Positions 44,314 to 55,891 are shown, counted from the stretch's first letter. The stretch is 64,000 bases of DNA from Oxalobacter vibrioformis (GCF_027118995.1 NZ_CP098242.1:1657501-1721500), one strand, 5' to 3'. Program-made: numbers and translations. Notes: generated from the letters alone by a model not told the origin.

Positions 44314-46975
44314 CTATTCCTGTTTTTTACTGTCTGCCAGTTGTTCTTTCAGGCGGTACAGGGTGTTCAAGGCTTCCCGGGGTGAAAGGGAGTCAATATC
44401 CATGTTTTCCAGATGGTCTGCCATTTCCTTTGCCGGAGAAGGTAAAGCATGCGCAGGCGCATCGTCCGCTTTGAGAGCAGGCGGGACAAAAAGGTTCATC
44501 TGGGACTGGGTCGGTATAAAGTGGGATTCCAATGTGGCCAGATGGCGGCGTGCGATCCGGATGACCGACTGGGGAACGCCGGCAAGCTGTGCGACCTGGA
44601 GGCCATAACTTTGTGAAGCGGGGCCCGGCTCGACAGCGTGCAGGAAAACGATATTGTCCTTGTGCTCAACGGCAGAGAGATGAACATTTTCTGCGGTTTC
44701 ATGGGTTTCGGGCAATTGGGTCAGCTCGAAATAATGCGTCGCAAAAAGCGTGAAACTCTTGCTGGTTTCAATCAGGTGGCGGGCAATTGCCCAGGCAAGT
44801 GCCAGGCCGTCAAATGTCGAGGTACCGCGCCCGACCTCATCCATCAGGACGAGTGACTGGCCGGTCGCACTATTTAAGATAGCGGCGGATTCGGTCATTT
44901 CCACCATGAAGGTTGAGCGTCCTCCTGCCAGATCATCTGCTGCGCCGATACGGGTAAATATCCGGTCAATCGGCCCGATAATAGCGGCATTGGCCGGGAC
45001 AAAGCTGCCCACGTAAGCCAGAAGCACGATCAGGGCGGTTTGCCGCATGTAAGTTGATTTCCCGCCCATATTGGGGCCGGTAATCAGGAGAAAACGGCGG
45101 GTGTCTGACAGGTCGCAATCGTTGGCAATAAAGCGTTCAATGCGGGCCTCTACCACCGCGTGGCGACCCTGGATGATATGAATGCCGGGTTCGGTTACGA
45201 GCTGCGGCGCGCACCAGTTGTTGCGCTGCGCATGGGTTGCCAGGGCAATCAGCGTATCAAGCTGGGCGGCCTGCCGTGCGATTTTCTGCAAGGGGTCGAT
45301 AAAAGGTGCCAGATCAATCAGCAGCCTGTCATACAGTGTTTTTTCCAGTGACAGTGCCCGCTCGCGTGCGGAAAGCACCTTGTCCTCAAAGGTTTTCAAT
45401 TCCGGCGTGATATAGCGTTCCGCATTTTTGAGTGTCTGGCGGCGGCGGTAGTCATCCGGCACCTTTGCCGTTTGCCCGTGGGTGACCTCGATATAAAAGC
45501 CGTGGACGCGGTTGTATTCCACACGAAGGTTGGCAATGCCGGTTCGTTCGCGTTCACGGGTTTCCAGATCAATCAGGAATTGCCCGGCATTGTCGGCCAG
45601 TTCGCGCAATTCGTCGAGCTCGGCACTGAAACCCTGCTGGATGACGCCGCCATCCCGGATCTGGGCAGCCGGTTCCGTTGCAATCGCGCGCTCCAGAAGA
45701 TCCAGGCATTCGGTTGGGGTTGCCAGGGCTTCATGGATGGAAAAAAGGAGAGGCGCCCCATCATTCATGGCGCATTGTGCCAGGTAGGAGCGCAGATGCG
45801 GCAGCTGTTTCAGTCCATCCCGCAGGGCGGCCAGGTCGCGGGGCCGCGCTGACAGGAGCGCAATCCGTGCGGCAATCCGTTCAATATCCGGAAAATGGGA
45901 CAGGGTGCTGCGCAGTCCGTCTGTCACACTGGCTTCCAGGAGGGCCGAAATAGCCGAGTGCCGGGATTGTGCCACCGGCTGGCTGCGGCTGGCGTGATGC
46001 AGCCAGTGCCTGAGCATCCGGGAGCCCATTGCCGTGCAGCAGTGGTCCAGTTCGGGAAAAAAGTGTCGGGGAAAGGGCACCGTTTTCACTGGCGCGAATG
46101 GGTTCTGTCAGTTCCAGGTTGCGCCGGGTGGCGGCATCCATGCCGATAAAATCCCCTTCCGTTTCCACAACAAGCTGCCTGATATGCTGCAATCCCTGTG
46201 ATTGGGTGGAAGCCGCATAGCGGAGCAGGGCGCCTGCAGCCCCTGCGGCGGAAGTCAATCCGCTGCCGCCATAGCCATCCAGTGTGGCAACACCCAATTG
46301 CACCAGGAGGGATTTCTGTCCGCTGTCACTGTCAAAGTGCCAGTCCGGGAGCGTAACCATACGGCCCGGTATGGCGTCGGGAAGCCATTCGGTGGTCCCT
46401 TCTGCCAGCAGGATTTCCGCCGGGCCGATGCGTTCGGTTTCCTGCAGGAGGCGTGCGGGCAACTGCTTTTCATCCAGCCCGATCTCCAGGAGTCGGATGA
46501 TACCGCCCGAAAGAGAAAGCCAGGCAAGCCCCAGGGTCAGATTTTTCCGCTCCCGTGCGACAGACAGGGCCAAAAGGGGGCGGTCGGCTTTTTCCGGAAG
46601 GAGTCCCGCGTCGGTTAGTGTGCCCGGTGTGACAATGCGCATGACCTTGCGCTCAACGGGTCCCTTGCTGGCAGCCGGATCTCCGATCTGTTCACAGATG
46701 GCAACTGACTCACCCGCAGCAACCAGCCTGGCCAGATACTGCTCAATGGAATGAAAGGGTACCCCCGCCATATGAATGGGCTTGCCGCCGGACGAACCGC
46801 GCTGGGTAAGAGTGATGCCTAAAAGGCGAGCGGCATGAACGGCATCGTCATAGAAAAGCTCATAAAAATCACCCATGCGGTAAAGCAGCAGTTTGTCCGC
46901 ATGCTCGGATTTGATGCGCAGATACTGCTGCATCATGGGCGTGTGTTTCGCCTGATCGGATGACGGTTTCGCCAT
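44314..46975 (-). pseudogene. mutS: DNA mismatch repair protein MutS, frameshifted
   Basis: Two frames together make one MutS of about 886 aa. The N-terminal part (ATG 46975) has the mismatch-binding domain ([20 protein letters not shown], with the Phe-x-Glu wedge). It loses frame after [10 protein letters not shown] at about 46054-46062. The C-terminal part resumes at [20 protein letters not shown] and contains the clamp, Walker A ([15 protein letters not shown]) and signature [16 protein letters not shown]. Dropping one A from the AAAAAA run (46057-46062, plus strand) restores LSPTLFPELDHC. Unless this is a sequencing error, the product stops after about 364 aa and mismatch repair would be lost. 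Confidence 0.88.
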
Positions 46976-47081
46976 GGATGAGTGTTCTGGTTATGGTTGA
47001 GTTTAGGCTGAGCCTTGGGCTAAACATACATTGTAATGCCTGATGTGCCCATAAAGAAGGGTGGTCGGGAAAAACACAAAA

Positions 47082-47105
47082 AAAGCCCGGCAGAAGCCGG
47101 GCTTT
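47082..47105 (-). terminator. terminator of the ilv operon
   Basis: AAAGCCCGG pairs with CCGGGCTTT across a 6-base loop, with a T run on the minus strand. It is 19 bases after the ilvC stop codon. Confidence 0.88.
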
Positions 47106-47123
47106 GTATCTGATATGGCAGGA

Positions 47124-48678
<1,555 letters not shown>

Positions 48679-48680
48679 GA

Positions 48681-50396
48681 TTACAGTTCCTCCATGCTCA
48701 AGATCATTTCAGTCAATCCCTGGCCGGCACGAACCATTGGCCAGACATTTTCATCCGGGTCGGTCTGGATGTTGACGACAACGAGCTTGCCTTTTTCGGC
48801 AAACGCGTCTCTCATGGCACCTTCCACATCGGCGGCTTTTTCTACCCGGATACCGACATGGCCATAGGATTCGACCAGTTTTTCAAAATCAGGCAGCGCG
48901 TTCATGTAAGATTCCGAGAAACGGGATTCGTATTCCAGGCGCTGCCACTGGCGTACCATACCGAGCACCCCATTGTTGAGCAGGATGATTTTCGGGGTCA
49001 GGCCGTACTGCCTGCAGGTCCCCAGTTCCTGGATATTCATCTGGAATGAGGCTTCGCCGGTGACACAGGCAACAGTGGCTTTCGGGTTGGCCAGCTGTAC
49101 GCCCATGGCATACGGCAGGCCAACCCCCATGGTGCCAAGGCCGCCTGAATTGAACCAGCGGCGCGGCTTGTCAAACGGGTAGTACTGCGCAGCCCACATC
49201 TGGTGCTGTCCTACATCAGAGGTGATGAACGCATCGCCTTTGGTGACTTCCCAGAGCTTTTCGATCACAAACTGGGGCTTGATGATGTGGTCGGTCTTTT
49301 CGTATCGCAAACACTCAATCGACCGCCATTCATTGATCCGTTTCCACCAGGCTTCCAGTGCCTTGGCGTTGTTTTTCGGATGCGCGCCATCAAGCTGTGC
49401 CAGCATTTCTTTCAGCACATCCTTGACGTTGCCGACAATCGGCACATCCACGCGGACCCGCTTGGAGATGGACGACGGGTCAATGTCGATATGAATGATC
49501 TTGCGACCGGACTGGGAAAAGTGATCCGGATTGCCAATGACACGGTCATCAAAACGGGCACCAATCGCAATCAGGAGATCGCAATTCTGTACTGCCTGGT
49601 TGGCTTCATACGTGCCGTGCATGCCGAGCATGCCCAGATACTTGTCGCTGCTGGCCCGATAGCCGCCAAGACCCATCAGGGTATTGGTGCAGGGATAGCC
49701 CAGACGATCCACCAGTTGGTTGAGCTCGGGCGCCGAATCGGAAAGGATGACGCCGCCACCGGCATAAATAACCGGGCGTTCCGCCTGGAGCATCAGTTGC
49801 AGCGCTTTCCTGATCTGTCCGGTATGGCCTTTGTCAATCGGCTTGTAGGAGCGCATATCAATCTCTTTCGGATAATGATACGGCGCTGTCAGCATGCTGA
49901 CATCTTTCGGCACGTCAATCAGGACCGGGCCGGGGCGGCCGGAGGAGGCAATGAAAAAGGCCTTCTTGATCGTTTCGGCCAGATCCCTGACATCCTTTAC
50001 CAGGAAATTATGCTTGACGCAGGGGCGGGTAATGCCGACGGCATCGCTTTCCTGGAAAGCATCCTGCCCGATGTAATGGGTTGGCACCTGGCCGCTGAAT
50101 ACCACAATGGGAATTGAATCCATGTAAGCCGTCGCCAGGCCGGTAATCGCATTGGTGACACCGGGGCCGGAGGTAACGATGGCTACGCCTACCTTGCCGG
50201 AACTGCGTGCATAGGCGTCAGCGGCGTGAATGGCTGCCTGCTCATGGCGTACCAGAATATGCTGGAATTTGTCCTGATTGTAGATGGCATCGTAAATATA
50301 CAGTACAGCGCCACCCGGGTAGCCGAAAACATGTTCAACACCTTCTTCGGCCAGACAACGCACCAGTATTTCGGAGCCTGTCATTTCTAAACTCAT
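48681..50396 (-). CDS. ilvI: acetolactate synthase large (catalytic) subunit
   Basis: 571 aa from ATG 50396 (AAGGAAGAAGT upstream). The longer frame to 50480 has no site. The catalytic Glu of ThDP enzymes is in LAEEGVEHVFGYPGGAVLYI, and the ThDP-Mg motif lies in CVTGEASFQMNIQELGTCRQ, where GEASFQ replaces the usual GDGSFQ (typical in many AHAS sequences). FAD-binding features such as GMHGTYEANQAVQNCDLLIA are present. It condenses pyruvate to acetolactate. It is the first gene of the ilv operon. Confidence 0.96.
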   Translation of the reverse strand: MSLEMTGSEILVRCLAEEGVEHVFGYPGGAVLYIYDAIYNQDKFQHILVRHEQAAIHAADAYARSSGKVGVAIVTSGPGVTNAITGLATAYMDSIPIVVFSGQVPTHYIGQDAFQESDAVGITRPCVKHNFLVKDVRDLAETIKKAFFIASSGRPGPVLIDVPKDVSMLTAPYHYPKEIDMRSYKPIDKGHTGQIRKALQLMLQAERPVIYAGGGVILSDSAPELNQLVDRLGYPCTNTLMGLGGYRASSDKYLGMLGMHGTYEANQAVQNCDLLIAIGARFDDRVIGNPDHFSQSGRKIIHIDIDPSSISKRVRVDVPIVGNVKDVLKEMLAQLDGAHPKNNAKALEAWWKRINEWRSIECLRYEKTDHIIKPQFVIEKLWEVTKGDAFITSDVGQHQMWAAQYYPFDKPRRWFNSGGLGTMGVGLPYAMGVQLANPKATVACVTGEASFQMNIQELGTCRQYGLTPKIILLNNGVLGMVRQWQRLEYESRFSESYMNALPDFEKLVESYGHVGIRVEKAADVEGAMRDAFAEKGKLVVVNIQTDPDENVWPMVRAGQGLTEMILSMEEL

Positions 50397-50765
50397 ACTT
50401 CTTCCTTTCAAGGTCCATTGGAAATTGATCGGATGTCCTTTCCTGTCGAAACCCGCCGATACGCCAACTGCTTCCCACACGCACAGTCATGCGGCAGAAA
50501 GCACCGGGTTATTCTTAACGGATTTCTCGCGCTTGTGGCGCGGGTCAGAACAAACAGTTTTATAACGCAAATTTCGGGCGGCATTGTGTGCGGCCGTCAG
50601 GCAAATACCTGTTCCAGGCTGATAGCTGAAACAGGCAGATTAATTCATGCAATATCCTATGTTGATTCCATTGTATAGGAATATTGAAAACCAATCATTC
50701 TACACCTAATCTGCACAAACGAGCCGTTATTTGTTAGGATTTACAATAGCCTGAGAAATTTTACA
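50397..50765. promoter_or_regulatory. ilv operon leader and promoter region
   Basis: About 370 bases without a convincing gene. The minus strand has a long leader with a 10-bp hairpin (CCTGTTTCAG/CTGGAACAGG, 50608-50635). TACAAT near 50675 could be a -10 box. I found no branched-chain-rich leader peptide, so classical attenuation is not supported. Confidence 0.45.
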
Positions 50766-50854
50766 GAAACGCTGATTAAATGGCTTTGTAAGCGAATTGC
50801 TGCGCTCCGTGTGCCTTGCACTTCATCTCCCAAAATCATTTAATCAGCGTTTCC
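50766..50854. repeat. palindromic repeat R1 (short form, 89 bp)
   Basis: Ends AGAAACGCTGATTAAA and TTTAATCAGCGTTTCC. It matches both ends of R2-R4 but lacks the central about 55 bases, including the TATCTTAAGATA core. The long frame into the sigma factor gene from 50797 is translated repeat, not protein. Confidence 0.85.
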
Positions 50855-50907
50855 TTGGATTTCTTGTCTGTTTTTTGCGGGTGGCTCCGCATCACTCGCA
50901 ATGCTTG

Positions 50908-51474
50908 ATGGCTACTGATAAAGAGTTATCCGATTTTCTTGCCGGAGTTGAACGCCGTGCTTTTAAACAGGCAGTTTATGCTGTGAGAAAGGACGAGTCC
51001 GCGCTTGATATCGTTCAGGATGCCATGATCAGCCTGGCTGAAAAATACGGGGACAGGCCGGCGTCTGAATTCCCGATGCTTTTCCAGCGCATTTTGCAAA
51101 ATACTATCCGCGATTATTTCCGGCGTGAAAAGGTCAGGAATACCTGGGTGACGCTGTTTTCCGGCCTGTCGGACAAATCATCGGATGACGATTTTGATGT
51201 GCTTGAGGTCTATCAGTCAGAAATTGCGGGAGGAATGGCGGAATCAAGTGCAGATAAGCTGGAACGCACGCAGATTCTTGTTATTATTGAAGAAGAACTA
51301 CAAAAGTTGCCGGCACGTCAACGGGAAGCATTCCTTATGCGTTATTGGAATGATATGGATGTTGCTGAAACGGCCCAGGCCATGCAATGTTCGGCGGGAA
51401 GTGTGAAAACACACTGCTCACGGGCAACGCAGGCGCTTGCCAAGGCACTCAAATCAAGAGGTATAGAGTTATGA
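50908..51474 (+). CDS. RNA polymerase sigma factor, ECF (sigma-70 region 2/4)
   Basis: 188 aa from ATG 50908. An extended frame to 50797 passes through repeat R1 and is spurious. Region 2 is AVRKDESALDIVQDAMISLA, and region 4 is LQKLPARQREAFLMRYWNDM, DVAETAQAMQCSAGSVKTHC. It directs RNA polymerase to a small regulon. The two downstream genes (DUF3619 and DUF3106) overlap or follow closely. DUF3619 proteins with one membrane helix may act as anti-sigma factors, which is an inference from context. Confidence 0.9.
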   Translation: MATDKELSDFLAGVERRAFKQAVYAVRKDESALDIVQDAMISLAEKYGDRPASEFPMLFQRILQNTIRDYFRREKVRNTWVTLFSGLSDKSSDDDFDVLEVYQSEIAGGMAESSADKLERTQILVIIEEELQKLPARQREAFLMRYWNDMDVAETAQAMQCSAGSVKTHCSRATQALAKALKSRGIEL

Positions 51475-51872
51475 ACGCGCAAGAAAAAAATTTCGCATAT
51501 AAAGTGCGACATGCGCTAAACGAGCGATTGGACGATTTGCCCGACAGTGTGACGGAGCGGCTGGCGCATGTGCGCAGTGTTGCCGTTTCACGCAAAAAGC
51601 AGGAGGCGAGTGTCCATGTCGCGGTATTCAAGAAAGCTTTTGCCGGCATTACCGGTAGCGCATCCGGCCATTCATCATGGTTTGGCCGGTTGGGGCTGGG
51701 TTTGCCGGCGCTTGTCCTGGCCGTCGGCCTGATGGGTATTGTTCATTATGAAGAACAGCGCCAGATCAGGGAAACGGCTGCCATTGACATGGCTGTTCTT
51801 TCTGATGAGCTGCCGCCGGCTGCGTATACGGATATTGGCTTTAATGCCTATCTTGAACGCAACGGGGCCTGA
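51471..51872 (+). CDS. DUF3619 family membrane protein
   Basis: 133 aa. The ATG overlaps the sigma factor stop (ATGA). The N-terminal cytosolic part (FAYKVRHALNERLDDLPDSV, TERLAHVRSVAVSRKKQ) precedes one membrane helix (LGLGLPALVLAVGLMGIVHY) and a short outside tail. The design, with a single helix next to an ECF sigma factor, suggests an anti-sigma role, but this is unproven for the family. Confidence 0.85.
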   Translation: MNAQEKNFAYKVRHALNERLDDLPDSVTERLAHVRSVAVSRKKQEASVHVAVFKKAFAGITGSASGHSSWFGRLGLGLPALVLAVGLMGIVHYEEQRQIRETAAIDMAVLSDELPPAAYTDIGFNAYLERNGA

Positions 51873-51875
51873 TCA

Positions 51876-52478
51876 ATGAGATGGTTTAGCCATCGTACGC
51901 GGATTTTCTTTTTCGCTGTCATTGCCTTTTTGGTACTGACAGTGGTTGCTATTGGTATTCTCAGGGCAGTTAGTCCCGAACTGAACCTGATGGAAAAAAT
52001 CGGGCTGGTCGATGATGAACATCTCACCACATTAAGAACCAGGCCCTACTGGACCAAACTGACCGAAAAACAAAGAGATTCGCTTGCTCCGCTTGAAGAT
52101 GTATGGGACAGGATCACGTCTGCCCGCAAGAAAAAATGGCTGGAAATCGCCGAGCGGATGGAAAGCATGTCACCGGAAGAAAGGGGGCGCTTAAAGGAGC
52201 GGATTCAGATGTGGGCCAACCTGACGCCTGAGGAACGCAAGGAAGCGCGGCAGAATTACCTGAGCGCCAGAAAACTGGGGGTCAAGGACAAGTCACTCCA
52301 GTGGCTGGAATACCAGAATCTGCCGGAAGAGAAAAAGAAGGAACTTGCGGCAACCGCCCGTAAAAAACGCAGCATCGTCAACCCCAAGCCGGAAGAAGAA
52401 GCACCGGTTGCCCAGCCTGAGCCGGTTGAGGAAACCAAGCCGCCCCAAAAAGAGGAATTACCGGATTACTGGCGCTGA
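51876..52478 (+). CDS. DUF3106 domain protein
   Basis: 200 aa. An N-terminal helix (IFFFAVIAFLVLTVVAIGIL) serves as signal anchor. The periplasmic part has the DUF3106 repeats of W..L.....L.PL...W pattern (RPYWTKLTEKQRDSLAPLED, MSPEERGRLKERIQMWANLT, PEERKEARQNYLSARKL). A Pro/Glu-rich tail follows. The repeats resemble Spy-like periplasmic sensors. It is the third gene of the sigma operon. Confidence 0.85.
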   Translation: MRWFSHRTRIFFFAVIAFLVLTVVAIGILRAVSPELNLMEKIGLVDDEHLTTLRTRPYWTKLTEKQRDSLAPLEDVWDRITSARKKKWLEIAERMESMSPEERGRLKERIQMWANLTPEERKEARQNYLSARKLGVKDKSLQWLEYQNLPEEKKKELAATARKKRSIVNPKPEEEAPVAQPEPVEETKPPQKEELPDYWR

Positions 52479-52497
52479 TGGCGGTATGCCATCAGCA

Positions 52498-53181
52498 TCA
52501 GGCCATCACACCGGCACGGATTTCAATCTGCCTCATGCAGCGTCCGGCAATCTCGAGATCATGGGTAACCAGAATCAGCGTGGAATCATGTTCCTGATTC
52601 AGATCAAACATCAACCTGATTACGGCTTCCCCTGTCTGGGCGTCCAGGCTGCCGGTCGGTTCATCGGCGAAGAGCATGGGCGGATTGGTCACAAACGCCC
52701 GGGCCAGCGCTACCCGCTGCTGCTCGCCGCCTGAAAGATAACGGGGATAATGCTGGAGCCTTTCCGACAGGCCAACGCGAGACAGGATGGCAGCGGCTTT
52801 TTCCCGTGCTTCCGGGTCGTGGAGAAGTTCCAGCGGCAGCATGACGTTTTCCAGGGCATTGAGATGATGCAGCAACTGGAAGGACTGAAAGACAAACCCC
52901 AGGTTTTCTTTACGCAGCCGGGCGCGACCATCTTCATCCAGCGCATAGATATCGGTGCCATTTAACATGACAGTGCCTTCTGTCGGGGTATCAAGACCGG
53001 CCAAAAGACCCAGCAAAGTGGACTTCCCCGAACCGGAAGCACCGATTATGGCAAGAGTTTCCCCTGCATCTACGGTAAAATGGATGTTATTTAATATGGT
53101 CAGCCTGCCGGCGGCGTCCTCGACCCGTTTGGTAAGGTGGACCACTTCAATGGCAGGGATTTTTCTGGAAAGGTTTGACAT
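52498..53181 (-). CDS. ABC transporter ATP-binding protein (YbbA/LolD type)
   Basis: 227 aa. Walker A is [19 protein letters not shown]-loop [10 protein letters not shown], signature [16 protein letters not shown], Walker [13 protein letters not shown] and His-switch VTHDLE. The YbbA type normally pairs with a YbbP permease, which is not seen here. It is arranged head to head with the arylesterase gene, as ybbA and tesA are in E. coli. Its ATG overlaps the other start codon by two bases (CATG). Confidence 0.9.
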   Translation of the reverse strand: MSNLSRKIPAIEVVHLTKRVEDAAGRLTILNNIHFTVDAGETLAIIGASGSGKSTLLGLLAGLDTPTEGTVMLNGTDIYALDEDGRARLRKENLGFVFQSFQLLHHLNALENVMLPLELLHDPEAREKAAAILSRVGLSERLQHYPRYLSGGEQQRVALARAFVTNPPMLFADEPTGSLDAQTGEAVIRLMFDLNQEHDSTLILVTHDLEIAGRCMRQIEIRAGVMA

Positions 53182-53836
53182 GCACTCTTCGGATAAAAAA
53201 ACAGGTTGGATCAGACGATGGTTTCAGCGTTCCCTGTTTGCGTTGCCATTATGCTTTATTTTTTTCAGCGTCAGTGCCCATTCTGCACCAAAAAACATTC
53301 TTGTGCTTGGTGACAGCCTGTCAGCCGAGTACGGCATTGAACGCGGAACCGGGTGGGTTGCGCTTTTGCAGCAGCGGCTGGATGAAAATAAAAAAGAGGT
53401 CAAGGTCATTAATGCCAGTATCAGCGGGGATACCACCAGTAGCGGAAACGCCCGTTTGTCCAAGCTGTTAAGGCAGCACAAGCCGCAGATACTGATCCTG
53501 GAACTGGGAGGTAATGACGGATTGCGCGGACTCCCGGTGGATTCGATCAAACGGAATCTCCGTGCGATGGTCAGTATGGCTCGCCGCGCTGACTGTCAGG
53601 TGCTGATTCTGGGGATGCAGATTCCCCCCAATTATGGACAGACCTATGCGACCCAGTTTGCCGAGAGTTATGAGCAGGTGGCCAGGGAAAGCAATATGCC
53701 GCTGGTACCGTTTTTCCTGGCGGGTGTGGCAGACGATGACGGGCTGCTCCAGTCTGACCGCATCCATCCCGCAGGGAAAGCACAGCCCATCCTGCTGGAT
53801 AATGTGTGGCCCCACCTTTTGCCTATGCTGAAATAA
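53180..53836 (+). CDS. arylesterase / lysophospholipase L1-like (TesA)
   Basis: 218 aa from ATG 53180. A signal peptide (residues about 12-35, SLFALPLCFIFFSVSAHSA) is followed by SGNH blocks: LVLGDSLSAEYGI (Ser), NASISGDTTSSGNARL (Gly), ILELGGNDGLRG (Asn), and Asp-His in LLQSDRIHPAGKAQP. TesA-type enzymes hydrolyse thioesters and lysophospholipids in the periplasm. Its 5' region and promoter must overlap the ABC gene on the other strand. Confidence 0.93.
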   Translation: MHSSDKKTGWIRRWFQRSLFALPLCFIFFSVSAHSAPKNILVLGDSLSAEYGIERGTGWVALLQQRLDENKKEVKVINASISGDTTSSGNARLSKLLRQHKPQILILELGGNDGLRGLPVDSIKRNLRAMVSMARRADCQVLILGMQIPPNYGQTYATQFAESYEQVARESNMPLVPFFLAGVADDDGLLQSDRIHPAGKAQPILLDNVWPHLLPMLK

Positions 53837-53850
53837 GCTGTATGCCGCTT

Positions 53851-54225
53851 TCAGGTGTCGCCCGGCCTTGCCTGGCTTTTTGATGCGGTTTTGGTTTTGC
53901 CCTGTTCAATGCGTTTTTTGCGGGTTTCCTTGGGGGAGGCGACAAGCGGGCGGTAAATTTCGATACGGTCGTTTTCCTTCACCGGGGTATCAAGCGGCCT
54001 GATTTCACCGAAAATACCTGCCCGGCCTTCGACCAGGCGGATATTTTTTGCGATTTTCCGGATACCGCTCAGTTCAAATGCGTCGCGGATGGTTGTTCCG
54101 GGTTTGACGTTGACGGTCAGGATAATGGAGGTGTCCGGGCCGGCATAGCTGACCTGCACCGGAAAAAGGTCGCGGTTTTTCGATTGCCGGCGGATAAGGG
54201 ATCGGGGACGTTTTTGCTTATCCAT
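53851..54225 (-). CDS. RnfH family protein
   Basis: 124 aa from ATG 54225 (a longer frame has no site). The ubiquitin-like core reads FPVQVSYAGPDTSIILTVNV, KPGTTIRDAFELSGI and the end NDRIEIYRPLVASPKETRKK, which is the RnfH signature. RnfH is of unknown function and lies next to ratA and smpB in many proteobacteria. It overlaps the ratA stop by eight bases. The basic N-terminal extension ([17 protein letters not shown]) is extra. Confidence 0.9.
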   Translation of the reverse strand: MDKQKRPRSLIRRQSKNRDLFPVQVSYAGPDTSIILTVNVKPGTTIRDAFELSGIRKIAKNIRLVEGRAGIFGEIRPLDTPVKENDRIEIYRPLVASPKETRKKRIEQGKTKTASKSQARPGDT

Positions 54226-54652
54226 AGACTGTTCTTGCTCGCTGGTGGAATGAATCAACAAGGGTGATGGAAACCATGTCAAAAATAGGCGCCAGCATTT
54301 TTTCAAAAAGGCGGTTGGAAAATTCGTAATTCAGCTCGAGGTCTACCCGGCTTCTGCCTTCCGGCAGCGGTGTAAAGGACCACTTGCCATCAAGCCGTTT
54401 GAATGGACCTTTTTCCAGGATCATGGAAATTGATGTTGACGGCATATTGTGGTTCCTGGTGGTAAAGCTGTGCTTTAAGCCATGAAAATCAATAAACAGG
54501 GTGGCTGAAACGGTATGATCCTGGCAGTGTGGTTCAAGGGATGTCTTGATGCACCAGGGTAAAAACTCCGGATATTTTTCAACATCCTCGACCAGGGCAT
54601 ACATTTTTTCTGCGGTGTAACCAACAATGGCTGTTTTGTGTACGTTTTTCAT
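54218..54652 (-). CDS. ratA: RatA/CoQ10-like START-domain protein
   Basis: 144 aa, a polyketide cyclase/START fold: [45 protein letters not shown] and the end [22 protein letters not shown]. coli RatA blocks ribosomal subunit joining in some assays, and mitochondrial relatives bind coenzyme Q. The order ratA-rnfH opposite smpB is conserved widely. Confidence 0.92.
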   Translation of the reverse strand: MKNVHKTAIVGYTAEKMYALVEDVEKYPEFLPWCIKTSLEPHCQDHTVSATLFIDFHGLKHSFTTRNHNMPSTSISMILEKGPFKRLDGKWSFTPLPEGRSRVDLELNYEFSNRLFEKMLAPIFDMVSITLVDSFHQRARTVYG

Positions 54653-54668
54653 GAACCCGCTTTGTTTT

Positions 54669-54809
54669 GGAAACGCGGATTAAATGGCTTTGAGAGCGAA
54701 TTGCTGCGTTATGCGTTGCTCACAACCTTCGCCTATCTTAAGATATGTCCTGGTTGCTGCTCCGTTTGCCTTGCACTTCATCTCCCAAAATCATGTAATC
54801 AGCGTTTCC
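54669..54809. repeat. palindromic repeat R2 (141 bp)
   Basis: Begins GGAAACGCGGATTAAA and ends CATGTAATCAGCGTTTCC, with the central palindrome TATCTTAAGATA. It lies between the divergent ratA and smpB starts, so it occupies most of their promoter region. Confidence 0.9.
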
Positions 54810-54856
54810 ATTTGATAGAATCGCTTTTTCTGCTGACACGTAAATCAGGTTTGACC

Positions 54857-55306
54857 ATGACTATAACCGATAATAAAAAAGCATTTCATGATTATTTTAT
54901 CGAAGAGCGCTTTGAGGCGGGCATGGTCCTGGACGGCTGGGAGGTCAAATCGATCCGGGCGGGACGTGTGCAATTGAAGGAAGCCTATGTCATTGTGCGC
55001 AATGGCGAGATTTTTCTTTTTGGCGCGCATATCAGTCCGCTGCCCACCGCATCTACCCACGTTAACCCGGATCCGGTACGGACCCGCAAGCTGCTGTTGC
55101 ATGGGTCTGAAATCAGCAAACTGATTGGCAAGGTCGAACGCGCGGGTTATACCCTGGTGCCGCTGAACCTGCATTATTCCCGTGGGCGGATCAAGTGCGA
55201 GGTCGGGCTTGCCAAAGGCAAAAAACAGTATGACAAGCGAGACACGATCAAGGACCGCGACTGGCAGCGTGAACAGCAACGTATCATGAAACAGAACCGG
55301 CGATAG
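54857..55306 (+). CDS. smpB: SsrA-binding protein SmpB
   Basis: 149 aa from ATG 54857. The longer frame to 54638 runs through repeat R2. Motifs are [62 protein letters not shown] region ([20 protein letters not shown]) and a basic C-terminus. It brings tmRNA to stalled ribosomes. Confidence 0.96.
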   Translation: MTITDNKKAFHDYFIEERFEAGMVLDGWEVKSIRAGRVQLKEAYVIVRNGEIFLFGAHISPLPTASTHVNPDPVRTRKLLLHGSEISKLIGKVERAGYTLVPLNLHYSRGRIKCEVGLAKGKKQYDKRDTIKDRDWQREQQRIMKQNRR

Positions 55307-55311
55307 AGCGC

Positions 55312-55506
55312 CTATTTTGTCTCGTCGATCCAGGCCATCTGGATTGCTTCCAGAATACGTTCATTGGACCGCTCGGGATCATCGTCAAATCCCTCCAGTT
55401 CACATACCCATTGATGCAGGTCGGTAAAGCGGATGGTCAGCGGGTCGACAGCCGGGAATTTATCGTAAAGTTCCTCTGCGATGCGAAGGGTGTCTGTCCA
55501 TTTCAT
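55312..55506 (-). CDS. iscX: Fe-S cluster assembly protein IscX
   Basis: 64 aa. [20 protein letters not shown], then [18 protein letters not shown], then [14 protein letters not shown], matches IscX (YfhJ) along its length. It binds IscS and iron and tunes cluster assembly. It is the last gene of the isc operon, 21 bases after fdx. Confidence 0.95.
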   Translation of the reverse strand: MKWTDTLRIAEELYDKFPAVDPLTIRFTDLHQWVCELEGFDDDPERSNERILEAIQMAWIDETK

Positions 55507-55527
55507 GGAAATATCTCCCCGCAGAAA

Positions 55528-55866
55528 TTAGCCGCGTTCCCGAACACGGTTGACCGAGTATCGTGGAATTTCGACGACCAGGTCTTCTTCCCCGATTTTT
55601 GCCTGGCAGGAGAGGCGGGAAGTGTCTTCCAGCCCCCAGGCGCGGTCGAGCATGTCTTCTTCTCTTTCAGACGGTGGCGAAAGTGAGTCAAAGCCTTCCC
55701 GGATAACAACATGGCAGGTAGAGCAGGCATTGCATTTACCACAGGCATGATCGATTTCCACCTGGTTATCAAGCAGTGCATCACACAGCGACTGGCCTTC
55801 AGGAGCGTCAAATTCGGCACCTTCCGGGCAGAGGGTTTCGTGGGGCAGGACGACAATACGGGGCAT
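55528..55866 (-). CDS. fdx: ISC-type 2Fe-2S ferredoxin
   Basis: 112 aa. The cluster ligands are in HACGKCNACSTCHVV (C-x5-C-x2-C pattern) and a later Cys in LSCQAKI. The ending VVEIPRYSVNRVRERG is typical of Fdx. It donates electrons for cluster formation. It lies after hscA, separated by repeat R3. Confidence 0.95.
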   Translation of the reverse strand: MPRIVVLPHETLCPEGAEFDAPEGQSLCDALLDNQVEIDHACGKCNACSTCHVVIREGFDSLSPPSEREEDMLDRAWGLEDTSRLSCQAKIGEEDLVVEIPRYSVNRVRERG

Positions 55867-55891
55867 GTTTTTCTCCGTGGTTGTGGTTCAG

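Noticed and set aside
49203..50117. 304-codon plus-strand ORF
   Set aside because: Shadow of ilvI. The translation has no family features.
50397..50765. Attenuator or riboswitch before ilvI
   Set aside because: One hairpin exists, but no branched-chain-rich leader peptide or terminator with a T run was found.
50797..50907. N-terminal extension of the sigma factor
   Set aside because: It translates repeat R1. The same peptide style (LALHLPKS) appears before smpB from R2, so it is repeat, not protein.
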